Shown one piece after another: positions 51,381 through 59,567 of a stretch of 64,000 nucleotides of DNA. The translations under genes and the position numbers were made by a program. The stretch is taken from the NCBI GenBank assembly GCA_024236495.1, contig JACKKJ010000006.1, positions 1 to 64,000 on the forward strand, in the 5' to 3' direction. Position 1 is the first letter of the stretch, and the number at the start of each line of letters is the position of its first letter. A model generated the notes under the pieces. That model saw only the letters and a program-made list of their open reading frames with translations. It did not search any database and was not told the origin of the DNA. Origin of the DNA: Paracoccaceae bacterium. GTDB lineage: Bacteria; Pseudomonadota; Alphaproteobacteria; Rhodobacterales; Rhodobacteraceae.

Positions 51381-51435
51381 AGGAACAATCTTCCTTATTC
51401 GCGCCGGGTCATGGCGGAGATATGGGAAAATTTCC
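51381..51435. promoter_or_regulatory. Probable operators between lrp-like gene and cys operon
   Basis: AGGAA-N5-TTCCT (51381-51395) and GGAAA-A-TTTCC (51425-51435) share GGAA/TTCC half-sites with centres 42 bp apart (four helical turns); TTGGAA follows at 51440. The stretch is AT-rich compared with its surroundings. Spaced degenerate palindromes are usual for Lrp/AsnC octamers. Confidence 0.5.
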
Positions 51436-51473
51436 TATATTGGAAGCGCAAATTCACCACCGACGAGTCCGCC

Positions 51474-51779
51474 ATGGCCCGCAGCTACACCCCCAAGGTC
51501 GTCACCGCCAACGCGCTCGTCGAGGGCGACGTGATCTACCTGACCGCCGATGACCGCTGGTCGCGCCGCCACGAGGAGGCGGAGCTGATCGAGGACGAGG
51601 CACATGCGCAGCTTCGCCTTCTGCATGCGCAGTCGCAAAAGGGCCTGATCGTCGGCGCCTATCTGGCCGACGCCAAGGCCGGGCCGGACGGCCCCGAACC
51701 CACCCATTTCCGCGAGGCGTTCCGCACCCGCGGCCCCTCGAACTACGCCCACGGCAAGCAGGAGACCGGCAATGTATAG
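51474..51779 (+). CDS. DUF2849 protein of the sulfate-assimilation operon
   Basis: 101 residues: MARSYTPKVVTANALVEGDV, VIYLTADDRWSRRHEEAELI, then VGAYLADAKAGPDGPEPTHF. This is DUF2849, a small alphaproteobacterial protein usually found between siroheme synthase and sulfite reductase genes. The cysG gene often present upstream is absent here. The gene overlaps cysI by 8 nt. An in-frame ATG at 51411 would cross the operator region. Confidence 0.82.
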   Translation: MARSYTPKVVTANALVEGDVIYLTADDRWSRRHEEAELIEDEAHAQLRLLHAQSQKGLIVGAYLADAKAGPDGPEPTHFREAFRTRGPSNYAHGKQETGNV

Positions 51780-53442
51780 GTATTCGGACTTCGACGCCGC
51801 CTTTGTCGCGCAAAGGAACGCCCAGTTCCGTTCCCAGGTCGAACGCCGCATCGACGGCTCGCTGACCGAGGACGAGTTTCGCCCGCTGCGCCTGATGAAC
51901 GGGCTTTACCTGCAGCTTCACGCCTACATGCTGCGCGTCGCGGTGCCCTATGGCACGCTGTCGGCCGCGCAGATGCGCCAGCTTGCCCATATCGCGGACC
52001 GCTGGGACAAGGGCTATGGCCACTTCACCACCCGCCAGAACATCCAGTTCAACTGGCCGAAGCTGACCGACGTGCCCGACATCCTCGATGCGCTGGCCGA
52101 GGTGCAGATGCATGCGATCCAGACCTCGGGCAACACGATCCGCAACGTCACCGCCGACCATTTCGCCGGCGCCGCCGCCGACGAGATCGAGGATCCGCGC
52201 CCGACGGCCGAACTGATCCGCCAGTGGTCCACCGACCACCCGGAATTCCAGTTCCTGCCGCGCAAGTTCAAGATCGGCATCACCGGAAGCCCCAACGACC
52301 GCGCGGTCATCAAGTCGCATGACATCGGCCTGCGCATCGTGCGCGGCGGTTCGGGGAAAATCGGCTACGAGGTCGTCGTGGGCGGCGGGCTTGGCCGCAC
52401 GCCGATGATCGGCCAGGTGATCCGGCCCTTCCTGAAGAAGGAAGACCTGCTGCCCTACCTCGAGGCCATCGTCTCGGTCTACAACCTGATGGGCCGGCGC
52501 GACAACAAGTACAAGGCACGGATCAAGATCACCGTCTTCGAGAACGGGATGGAGGCGTTCCGCGACGCGGTCGAGGAACGCTTCAAGGTCACGCGGACCG
52601 AGTTTTCCGGCATCGATCAGGCGGTCTTGCGCGACATCGAGGCACAATTCGCCGCGCCCGCATTCCGCACCGCCCCGACGACGGCCTACGAGACCGCGCG
52701 CGACACCGACCCGGTGTTCCGGTCCTGGACCGACACCAACCTCGCCGACCACCGCGCGCCGGGCCATGCGATCGTCACCGTCTCGCTCAAGGCGCACGGG
52801 GCAACGCCGGGCGACGCGACTTCGGCGCAGATGCGGCTTCTGGCCGATCTTGCCGACCGCTACGGCCACGGCGAATTGCGTATCAGCCACGAACAGAACG
52901 TGATCCTGCCGCATGTCCACAAGTCCGACCTGCCCGCGCTTCATGCTGCGCTGAAGGGCGAAGGCCTGGCCACGGCGAACGTCGGCCTCATCTCCGACAT
53001 CATCGCCTGCCCGGGGATGGATTACTGCGCGCTCGCCACCGCCCGTTCGATCCCCGTGGCACAGGAAATCGCCACCCATTTCAAGGCCATCGGCCTGGAA
53101 GAGGAGATCGGCGCGCTGAAGATCAAGATCTCCGGCTGCATCAATGCCTGCGGGCACCACCATGTCGGCCACATCGGCATTCTCGGCCTTGATCGCGCGG
53201 GGGTGGAAAACTACCAGATCACGCTGGGCGGGGATGCCACCGAAAACGCCCGCATCGGCGAACGCGCGGGGCCGGGCTTTGCCTATGATCAGGTCGTGCC
53301 GGCGATCGAACGGCTGCTGCGCGCCTATCTGTCGCTGCGCGTCGACCCCGCGGAATCCTTCGCGGTGGCCTTCCAGCGCCTTGGCGCCGAACCGTTCAAG
53401 GCCGCCCTCTACCCCGCAGAGGCCGCCCGGGATGCCGCTTGA
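51772..53442 (+). CDS. cysI: Sulfite reductase haemoprotein (nitrite/sulfite reductase family)
   Basis: 556 residues. Two ferredoxin-like halves and two siroheme/4Fe-4S halves; GHFTTRQNIQFNWPKL lies in the first siroheme half. The cluster cysteines are C413 and C419 (ACPGMDYCALA) and C456 and C460 (GCINACGHHH). Reduces sulfite to sulfide in six one-electron steps. No CysJ-type flavoprotein is encoded here, so ferredoxin, perhaps recycled by the FNR encoded downstream, is the likely donor. Confidence 0.93.
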   Translation: MYRYSDFDAAFVAQRNAQFRSQVERRIDGSLTEDEFRPLRLMNGLYLQLHAYMLRVAVPYGTLSAAQMRQLAHIADRWDKGYGHFTTRQNIQFNWPKLTDVPDILDALAEVQMHAIQTSGNTIRNVTADHFAGAAADEIEDPRPTAELIRQWSTDHPEFQFLPRKFKIGITGSPNDRAVIKSHDIGLRIVRGGSGKIGYEVVVGGGLGRTPMIGQVIRPFLKKEDLLPYLEAIVSVYNLMGRRDNKYKARIKITVFENGMEAFRDAVEERFKVTRTEFSGIDQAVLRDIEAQFAAPAFRTAPTTAYETARDTDPVFRSWTDTNLADHRAPGHAIVTVSLKAHGATPGDATSAQMRLLADLADRYGHGELRISHEQNVILPHVHKSDLPALHAALKGEGLATANVGLISDIIACPGMDYCALATARSIPVAQEIATHFKAIGLEEEIGALKIKISGCINACGHHHVGHIGILGLDRAGVENYQITLGGDATENARIGERAGPGFAYDQVVPAIERLLRAYLSLRVDPAESFAVAFQRLGAEPFKAALYPAEAARDAA

Positions 53443-54217
53443 CGATCTTGCCCCCGCGCTGGCCCGCAAGGTGGCGGGCCTGAACGCGCGCTATCGCCAC
53501 CATTCGGCGACGGCGGTGCTGGAACATGCGCTGAAAGACCCCGAGGTCGGGGCGCTTGCGCTGGTCTCCTCCTTCGGGGCGGAATCGGTGGTCCTCTTGC
53601 ATCTCGTTTCGGTCATTGCGCCGGGCACGCCGGTCCTTTTCATCGACACGCGGATGCTGTTCGCCGAAACGCTGGCCTATCAGCAGGAACTGGCGGCGGC
53701 GCTCAACCTGACCGACATCCGCACGGTCCGCGCCGACAGGACACTGCTGAACCGCGACGATCCCGACGGGACGCTGCACCAGTTTTCCACCGACGCCTGC
53801 TGTGCGATCCGCAAGGTCGCGCCGCTCGATCAGGCGCTACGCGGCTTCGACGGCTGGATCACCGGGCGCAAGCGGTTCCAGAACACCGACCGCGCCGCCA
53901 TCGATTTCTTCGAGGTCGAGGACGCCCGCCGCATCAAGGTCAATCCGCTGGCCCACTGGGACCGCGCCGACCTTGAGGACTACATGGTCAACAACCGCCT
54001 GCCGCGCCACCCTCTGGTCGCGAAGGGCTACCCTTCCATCGGCTGCGCGCCCTGCACCACCCCGGTGAAACCCGGCGAAGACCCCCGCGCGGGCCGCTGG
54101 CGCGGCACCGCCAAGCAGGAATGTGGCATCCACTTCATCAACGGGCGCGCGGTGCGCGGCCCCCTGCCCGCCGAAGAGGCGCTGGCGGCAAGCAAGAACA
54201 AGGAGAACGCGGCATGA
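53432..54217 (+). CDS. cysH: APS reductase (CysH, 4Fe-4S type)
   Basis: 261 residues. SSFGAESVVLLHLVSVIAPG is the PP-loop-like nucleotide site; STDACCAIRKVAPL and SIGCAPCTTPVKPGEDPRAG carry the CC...CxxC cysteines that bind a 4Fe-4S cluster, the mark of adenylyl-sulfate rather than PAPS reductases; the catalytic Cys is in KQECGIH. Makes sulfite from APS. Overlaps cysI by 11 nt. Confidence 0.93.
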   Translation: MPLDDLAPALARKVAGLNARYRHHSATAVLEHALKDPEVGALALVSSFGAESVVLLHLVSVIAPGTPVLFIDTRMLFAETLAYQQELAAALNLTDIRTVRADRTLLNRDDPDGTLHQFSTDACCAIRKVAPLDQALRGFDGWITGRKRFQNTDRAAIDFFEVEDARRIKVNPLAHWDRADLEDYMVNNRLPRHPLVAKGYPSIGCAPCTTPVKPGEDPRAGRWRGTAKQECGIHFINGRAVRGPLPAEEALAASKNKENAA

Positions 54218-54588
54218 GCGTGATCGTTCGCGACGACGGCTTCCACGCCGAGGACTTCACCGGCGGCGCGATCCTTGACATCGCGCCCGACACGTTGCCC
54301 GGCGCGCTGCCGCAGGACTTCGACGGGGTCGCGATGATCCGGGTGGCCTTCCCCGCCTTCAGCGACGGGCGCGGCCTGACGCTGGCGCGCCACCTGCGCG
54401 CGCGCGGCTTCCGGGGGCGTTTGCGCGCAAGGGGCCATGTCATCGCCGACCAGTACACGATGGCCCGCCGCGCCGGCTTCGACGAGGTCGAGATTTCCGA
54501 CGAACTGGCCGCCCGCCAGCCCGCCGGACAGTGGATCTTCCGCGCCGACTGGCGCGAGCATGACTATCGGTCGCGCCTCAAAGGCTGA
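54214..54588 (+). CDS. DUF934 protein (CysX-like) of the sulfate operon
   Basis: 124 residues. VAMIRVAFPAFSDGRGLTLA and RLRARGHVIADQYTMARRAG are the DUF934 core. This small protein always lies with sulfite reductase genes in proteobacteria and has no proven function. The ATG overlaps the cysH stop (ATGA). Confidence 0.88.
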   Translation: MSVIVRDDGFHAEDFTGGAILDIAPDTLPGALPQDFDGVAMIRVAFPAFSDGRGLTLARHLRARGFRGRLRARGHVIADQYTMARRAGFDEVEISDELAARQPAGQWIFRADWREHDYRSRLKG

Positions 54589-54679
54589 AAACAGCTTCCT
54601 TGAAACGCCGAATGCCTGTAAAAGCGGGGCCGATGGCCCCGAATTCGTTTCTGTACTAACAATCCACCCGAGGCTCCCC

Positions 54680-55501
54680 GTGACCGATTCCGCCGCCCCC
54701 GCCGCCGCACCTGCCGGCAAGACCCTGCCGGACGCGCAGACCGTGACCTCGGTCCGCCACTGGACCGACAGGCTGTTTTCCTTCCGCGTGACGCGGCCGC
54801 AGTCGCTGCGGTTCCGCTCCGGCGAATTCGTCATGATCGGGCTTCTCGACGAACGCGGCAAGCCGCTCCTCAGGGCCTATTCGATCGCCTCGCCGTCCTG
54901 GGACGAGGAACTGGAGTTCTACTCGATCAAGGTGCCCGACGGCCCGCTGACCTCGAGGCTTCAGCATATCGAACCCGGCGACCAGATCATCCTGCGGCCC
55001 AAGCCCGTCGGCACGCTGGTGCACGATGCGCTCCTGCCCGGCAAGCGTGTCTGGTTCCTGGCCACCGGCACCGGCATCGCCCCCTTCGCCAGCCTGATGC
55101 GCGACCCCGAGACCTACGAGAAGTTCGACCAGGTCGTGATGATGCACACCTGCCGCGAAAAGGCGGAACTGGAATATGGCCGCCAGCTTGTCGAAAGCCT
55201 GGCCGAGGATCCGCTGATCGGCGAGATGGTGGCGGGCAAGCTGCTTTACTACCCCACGACCACGCGCGAACCCTCGGACCGGATGGGCCGGATCACCGAC
55301 AACCTGACCTCGGGCAAGGTTTTCGCCGACCTCGGCATCCCGCCGATGGACCGCGACCACGACCGCGCGATGGTCTGCGGATCGCTTGCCTTCAACATCG
55401 ACGTGAAGGCGGTGCTGGAAGGATTCGGGCTGCGCGAGGGCGCGAATTCCGAACCGCAAGAATACGTCGTCGAAAAGGCCTTTGTCGGCGACGGGATCTG
55501 A
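54680..55501 (+). CDS. fpr: Ferredoxin-NADP+ reductase
   Basis: 273 residues of the bacterial subclass. FAD site LRAYSIASPSWDEELEFYSI (RxYS motif), NADP site VWFLATGTGIAPFASLMRDP, C-terminal ending YVVEKAFVGDGI. Transfers electrons between NADPH and ferredoxin or flavodoxin; placement after cysI-cysH suggests it feeds sulfite reduction. GTG start at 54680. Confidence 0.93.
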   Translation: MTDSAAPAAAPAGKTLPDAQTVTSVRHWTDRLFSFRVTRPQSLRFRSGEFVMIGLLDERGKPLLRAYSIASPSWDEELEFYSIKVPDGPLTSRLQHIEPGDQIILRPKPVGTLVHDALLPGKRVWFLATGTGIAPFASLMRDPETYEKFDQVVMMHTCREKAELEYGRQLVESLAEDPLIGEMVAGKLLYYPTTTREPSDRMGRITDNLTSGKVFADLGIPPMDRDHDRAMVCGSLAFNIDVKAVLEGFGLREGANSEPQEYVVEKAFVGDGI

Positions 55502-55526
55502 ACTGGCGGCCGCGCTACAATGAAGA

Positions 55527-55552
55527 GGCCGCGCGGATCGACCCGCGCGGCC
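55527..55552. terminator. Bidirectional terminator between fpr and the Ala-rich gene
   Basis: Ten-bp stem GGCCGCGCGG / CCGCGCGGCC with a 6-nt loop, followed by CTTCGTTC on the plus strand. It lies between convergent genes, 26 nt after the fpr stop. Confidence 0.75.
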
Positions 55553-55583
55553 CTTCGTTCACGTCCACGGCCCTTGCCGGAGC

Positions 55584-56180
55584 TCAGAGCCCGAGAGCAG
55601 CCTTGACCTGATCGACGACGGTTTGCACCAGCGCCGGATTGGCGGCAGCACCATCGACGGCGGTCTTCAGCGTCGATTTCGTGGCATCGTCAAGCGTGGA
55701 AGCGTCAATCGCGCCCTTGACCTTCTCGGCGTCGAAATTCGCCGGATCAAGCGCCGCGCCGATATCGGCGGCGGCATCGCCTGCGGCCTCGACAGCGCCG
55801 GTCGCGGCCTCGGTCGCCTCTTGCACCGCGCCCTCGACGGCGTCAGCGGCCTCCTCGACGGCGGATTGCGCGGCGGCGGCGGCCTCTTCGGCGGCCTTCT
55901 GCGCCTCTTCGGCGGCCTTGGCGGCAGCTTCCTCGGCGGCTTTCGCGGCTTCTGCTGCGGCGGCGGCGGCGGCTTCCTCTGCGGCCTTCGCCTCCTCCGC
56001 GGCCTTGGCGGCGGCTTCTTCTTCGGCCTTCTTCGCGGCTTCGGCGGCCGCAGCGGCGGCCTCGTCAGCGGCTTTCTGTGCCGCGGCGGCCTCTTCAGCG
56101 GCCTTCTGGGCAGAGTAATAGTAATAGCCGCCGCCCGCGAGGACGACGATCAGGAGGGCGATCAGAATGTTTCGGTTCAT
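55584..56180 (-). CDS. Ala/Glu-rich coiled-coil membrane-anchored protein
   Basis: 198 residues: an uncleaved N-terminal anchor (NILIALLIVVLAGGGYYYYS), then residues ~27-125 of almost only Ala, Glu and Lys in heptad-like order (AAEEAAAKAAEEA units), and a small C-terminal domain (DPANFDAEKVKGAIDASTLD). Likely a periplasmic coiled-coil spacer. Composition makes homology hard to judge. Divergent from infC. Confidence 0.65.
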   Translation of the reverse strand: MNRNILIALLIVVLAGGGYYYYSAQKAAEEAAAAQKAADEAAAAAAEAAKKAEEEAAAKAAEEAKAAEEAAAAAAAEAAKAAEEAAAKAAEEAQKAAEEAAAAAQSAVEEAADAVEGAVQEATEAATGAVEAAGDAAADIGAALDPANFDAEKVKGAIDASTLDDATKSTLKTAVDGAAANPALVQTVVDQVKAALGL

Positions 56181-56333
56181 GGCACAATCCTTTCGATTGC
56201 GGCGGGGTGTTTCACGCGCGCCCCTATGACACATCCTTACAACATAGGCAAAGCCCCCCGTCCAACCAAGGAATCCGGGTTGAACAGGGCAAGCCCCGCG
56301 TCTATTTTGCGCGCCGAACACAACGGCCACCAC

Positions 56334-56349
56334 GAGAAGGAGCGCCACC
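56334..56349 (+). promoter_or_regulatory. Strong ribosome binding site serving the ATA start of infC
   Basis: GAGAAGGAG (56334-56342) with a 7-nt spacer to ATA at 56350. The quality of this site, with no other start codon in the right place, decides the infC start. Confidence 0.75.
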
Positions 56350-56889
56350 ATAGCCCGCAGACCGCACAACGCCCCGCCGCAACGCGAAACGGGACCCCGC
56401 GTCAATGACCGCATCCGTGCCCCCGAGATTCGCCTGATCGGCGCGGATGGGGAAAACGTCGGCGTCGTCACACCGGCACGCGCCATGGCCATGGCAGAAG
56501 AGGCCGGGCTTGACCTCGTCGAGATTTCGCCCAACGCGGTTCCGCCGGTCTGCAAGATCATGGACTTCGGCAAGTTCAAGTACGAACAGCAGAAGAAAGA
56601 GGCCGAGGCGCGCAAGAAGCAGAAGATCATCGAGATCAAGGAAATCAAGTTCCGCCCCGGGACTGATACCCATGACTACGAGGTCAAGATGCGTTCGGTC
56701 CTCAAGTTCCTGAGCGAAGGCGACAAGGTGAAGATCACGCTGCGCTTCCGCGGCCGCGAGATGGCCCACCAGGAACTTGGCCTCGACCTTCTCAAGCGGG
56801 TCGCCGCCGATGTCGAGGAAGTCGCCAAGATCGAGAACATGCCGAAGCTGGAAGGCCGGCAGATGGTGATGATGATCTCGCCGAAGTAA
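56350..56889 (+). CDS. infC: Translation initiation factor IF3, ATA start
   Basis: 179 residues from an ATA codon. From there the protein reads ARRPHNAPPQRETGPRVNDR, the alphaproteobacterial IF3 start; the N-domain continues RIRAPEIRLIGADGENVGVV and the C-domain includes IKEIKFRPGTDTHDYEVKMR and FRGREMAHQELG. The first ATG (56485) would remove 45 residues of the N-domain. IF3 rejects non-standard start codons, so a rare start lets it repress its own synthesis, as with AUU in E. coli infC. Confidence 0.9.
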   Translation: MARRPHNAPPQRETGPRVNDRIRAPEIRLIGADGENVGVVTPARAMAMAEEAGLDLVEISPNAVPPVCKIMDFGKFKYEQQKKEAEARKKQKIIEIKEIKFRPGTDTHDYEVKMRSVLKFLSEGDKVKITLRFRGREMAHQELGLDLLKRVAADVEEVAKIENMPKLEGRQMVMMISPK

Positions 56890-56941
56890 GACCGGCGTGG
56901 TGATGGGGCGGCGGCCACGGGGCCCCGCCCGGAGGTGCCGG

Positions 56942-57727
56942 GTGCTTTCCTATCAGCACAGCTATCATGCGGGGAACCTGGCCGACGTGCACAAGCACGC
57001 GATTCTTGCGGTGATGCTTGACTACCTGACCCGCAAGGACAAGCCGCTGACCTATATCGAAACGCATTCGGGCCGGGGTCTTTACCGGCTGGATTCGGAC
57101 GAAGCCCAGAAGACAGGCGAGGCGCGGCAGGGCATCGGGCGGCTTGCCGACGCCTTCGCGACCGACCACCCCTATGGGCGCGCGCTGTCGCGGGTCCGTG
57201 CGGCCCACGGGGCCGACGCCTATCCCGGATCGCCGATCATCGCAGCGCAGATCCTGCGGCCCGGCGACCGGATGCATCTGGCCGAGCTTCACCCACGCGA
57301 ACACGCGGCGCTGGCCGAAGCGATGGCCGGGTCCGGCGCCGATGTGCGCCGCCAGGACGGGGCGGAGATGGCGCTGGCGATCACCCCGCCCACACCCCGG
57401 CGCGGCCTCTTGCTGATCGACCCGAGCTACGAGGTGAAGACGGAATATGCCGCCACCGCGCGGCTCATCGGCGATGTGGCGCGCAAGTGGAACGTCGGGG
57501 TGATCGCGCTTTGGTATCCGATCCTCGGTTCGGGCGCGCACAGGGCGATGCTCGAATCGCTGGAGCGGCAGGACCTGCCCCGCACCCTGCGCCACGAGGT
57601 CCGGTTCCCGCCCGCGCGCGAAGGCCACGGCATGACCGGAAGCGGCATGTTCGTCGTCAACGCCCCCTTCGGCCTTCAGGCGGAATGCGCGCGGCTCGAC
57701 ACCGTGTTCGGGCGCCTATCCCGCTGA
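56942..57727 (+). CDS. rlmJ: 23S rRNA (adenine-2030-N6)-methyltransferase RlmJ
   Basis: 261 residues from a GTG with GGAGGTG upstream. VLSYQHSYHAGNLADVHKHA is the RlmJ start; the catalytic DPSY is in RGLLLIDPSYEVKTEYAAT; GSGMFVVNAPFGLQ closes the fold. Methylates A2030 of 23S rRNA. It follows infC by 52 nt. Confidence 0.92.
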   Translation: MLSYQHSYHAGNLADVHKHAILAVMLDYLTRKDKPLTYIETHSGRGLYRLDSDEAQKTGEARQGIGRLADAFATDHPYGRALSRVRAAHGADAYPGSPIIAAQILRPGDRMHLAELHPREHAALAEAMAGSGADVRRQDGAEMALAITPPTPRRGLLLIDPSYEVKTEYAATARLIGDVARKWNVGVIALWYPILGSGAHRAMLESLERQDLPRTLRHEVRFPPAREGHGMTGSGMFVVNAPFGLQAECARLDTVFGRLSR

Positions 57728-57817
57728 TCCCTTGCCCCTTTCCGAAAGCATGCTGGACAGATCGTGCGCCGCGTGGTCTGCAGGGGTTCCCCTTGCTTTT
57801 GCGCATTTGGACGACAC

Positions 57818-58834
57818 ATGGCCGTCATGAAGCTTAAACCCGGCTCCGGTCTTCTTTTCAGGGCGATCCCGGACGATGGCATCGTCCGCATCCGGATCGG
57901 CAAGACCGGGCGGCCCGAGCCGCTTTACCCGAACCGGATGATCCTTGGCGACACGATCGAACGGGAACTGGCGCCGCGCACGACAACCTTCTGGTTTCCG
58001 CCCGAGGCCGCGACCGAATACCAGGGCGTCGGCTGGATCCTCAACTACTGCGCCGACGAAGACGACTACGGCAACGCGTTGCAGGCGCTGTTGTCAGGTT
58101 TTGGCGATCGCGTCCCGATCTTCAACCACCCCCTGGCGGTCGCGGACAGCCGCCGCGACCGTGTTGCGCGCCTCATGGACGGCATCCCCGGGCTGATCGC
58201 GCCGCGCTGCATCCGCGTCGTTCCCGAAAGCGCCGATGCCTTCCAGAAAGCCTTTGCGGCAAGCGGCATGCGCTATCCCGTGCTTGTCCGCCCGGCCGCG
58301 TCGCAATCGGCCGAGGGGTTGTTCCGCATCGATCATCCCTTCGGGTGGGAGGCTCTTTTTTCGACCCCCTGGCTTCGCCGGCCGCACTACATGACCGAAT
58401 TCATTGAGACCCGCCGCGCCTCTGGCGATTATCTGAAGCTGCGGCTTTGCTTCATCGGTGACGACATCTCGCTCAGGTCCTATCGCGCGACACCGGACTG
58501 GCTGAACAAGGGGATGATCGAGGCCAATCCAGCCGACTTCGACACGATGTTCGCCGCCCGCGAACGCTTCGCCGGGTGGACATCCCTTCAACGCGTCGCG
58601 CGAGAGATCCAGGCGCGGCTGCGGCTCGACTTCTTCGGGGCGGACCTCGGTGTGATGGACGATGGCCGCTTCGTGCTGTTCGAGGCGAACGCGGCAATGA
58701 CCATCGCGGAGCCGGTGGTCCTTCGGGCCGACCTTGTGCGCAGGATGCGGCCCGTCATCCAGGAGGTCGAGGCGGGACTTCGGCGGCATCTGGCGAAGCC
58801 GTCCGGCTGGCGCATGGCACATCGGCAATCGTGA
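57818..58834 (+). CDS. ATP-grasp-like protein of unknown substrate
   Basis: 338 residues. The N-terminal half holds GWILNYCADEDDYGNALQAL and IFNHPLAVADSRRDRVARLM; then MRYPVLVRPAASQSAEGLFR (phosphate-loop-like Arg, where a Lys is usual) and LRLDFFGADLGVMDDGRFVL followed by FEANAAM, where the metal-binding Glu and Asn of ATP-grasp enzymes are expected. This is the ATP-grasp order, but the substrate cannot be named. Stands alone. ATG at 57818 chosen; an earlier one at 57764 gives a Cys-rich tail unlike the fold. Confidence 0.6.
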   Translation: MAVMKLKPGSGLLFRAIPDDGIVRIRIGKTGRPEPLYPNRMILGDTIERELAPRTTTFWFPPEAATEYQGVGWILNYCADEDDYGNALQALLSGFGDRVPIFNHPLAVADSRRDRVARLMDGIPGLIAPRCIRVVPESADAFQKAFAASGMRYPVLVRPAASQSAEGLFRIDHPFGWEALFSTPWLRRPHYMTEFIETRRASGDYLKLRLCFIGDDISLRSYRATPDWLNKGMIEANPADFDTMFAARERFAGWTSLQRVAREIQARLRLDFFGADLGVMDDGRFVLFEANAAMTIAEPVVLRADLVRRMRPVIQEVEAGLRRHLAKPSGWRMAHRQS

Positions 58835-58840
58835 AAAAGA

Positions 58841-58868
58841 AACGCTGCGGGGGGAGGCCCGCAGCGTT
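58841..58868 (-). terminator. Intrinsic terminator (minus strand) for the DUF1203 gene
   Basis: Eleven-bp stem AACGCTGCGGG / CCCGCAGCGTT with a 6-nt loop. On the minus strand it is followed by TCTTTTTC, a good U run. It also lies just after the ATP-grasp stop and may work in both directions. A second hairpin (AAACGGCT / AGCCGTTT, 58877-58900) is next to it. Confidence 0.75.
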
Positions 58869-58991
58869 GCAAGGACAAACGGCTGGAAGGGAAGCCGTTT
58901 CAGGATCGCGCGGCGGTAACCGCCAGCCAGGGAGAGACGCGACCCGTACGCTCACCATGGGTGATTCCCGCGTTCGTCACCTTGACATGAG

Positions 58992-59462
58992 TCAAACATC
59001 GCGCCGAATTCGCGCCTGAAAACAGTTGTTTCGTGCCGACCGGACATCGACGAAGGCGATCTCGGGCCTGGCCAGCAGGTCTTCCGCGCGCGCCGCGACC
59101 TTGGCCGCCGCGACAACGCCCCCGGTGCCGTAGACGATCCGGTGGCGCGCGTCATAGCCCTTCAGGAGGTAATCCGGGCCTGACCTCAGGATCGGCGGCA
59201 CGCCCTGCCCCGCCCAGGGCGCGCATGCCGCCGCACAAAGGAATATCGGCCCGGTCTCGGCATAGGGCTGCGGCGCGGGAAAGGGGCGGTGGGCGCAGAC
59301 CAGCATCTCTGCCCCGTCCGGCACGAAATCCAGGCAGTGGCGGCAGGGGTTGCCCCCGCCCTCGGCGCGCACCCGTTCGGCGGGCTGCCCATGGGCATCT
59401 GGCCAGCCCGCCCGTAGCGCACGCACGGTTTCGCTATCAAGCGGCTGAAAGCGGATCTGCAT
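58992..59462 (-). CDS. DUF1203 protein
   Basis: 156 residues. MQIRFQPLDSETVRALRAGW, CRHCLDFVPDGAEMLVCAHR and PYAETGPIFLCAAACAPWAG match DUF1203, with conserved Cys residues that could bind metal. It ends ARNNCFQARIRRDV. Soluble, function unknown. Confidence 0.85.
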   Translation of the reverse strand: MQIRFQPLDSETVRALRAGWPDAHGQPAERVRAEGGGNPCRHCLDFVPDGAEMLVCAHRPFPAPQPYAETGPIFLCAAACAPWAGQGVPPILRSGPDYLLKGYDARHRIVYGTGGVVAAAKVAARAEDLLARPEIAFVDVRSARNNCFQARIRRDV

Positions 59463-59567
59463 CGGAAACCTCCCCTCGGGTTGCCAAGGGAAAATCGCCG
59501 TTCCGGGGGCAAGATGCGACCCGGAAGATGCGCAAAGAGACCGCCGGCCCCCTTTCGCGCGCGCGCT

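Noticed and set aside
58982..58995. TTGACATGAGTCAA, resembling an FNR/FixK box (TTGA-N6-TCAA)
   Set aside because: It covers the stop codon of the DUF1203 gene and no gene starts downstream in either direction, so a regulatory role is unlikely.
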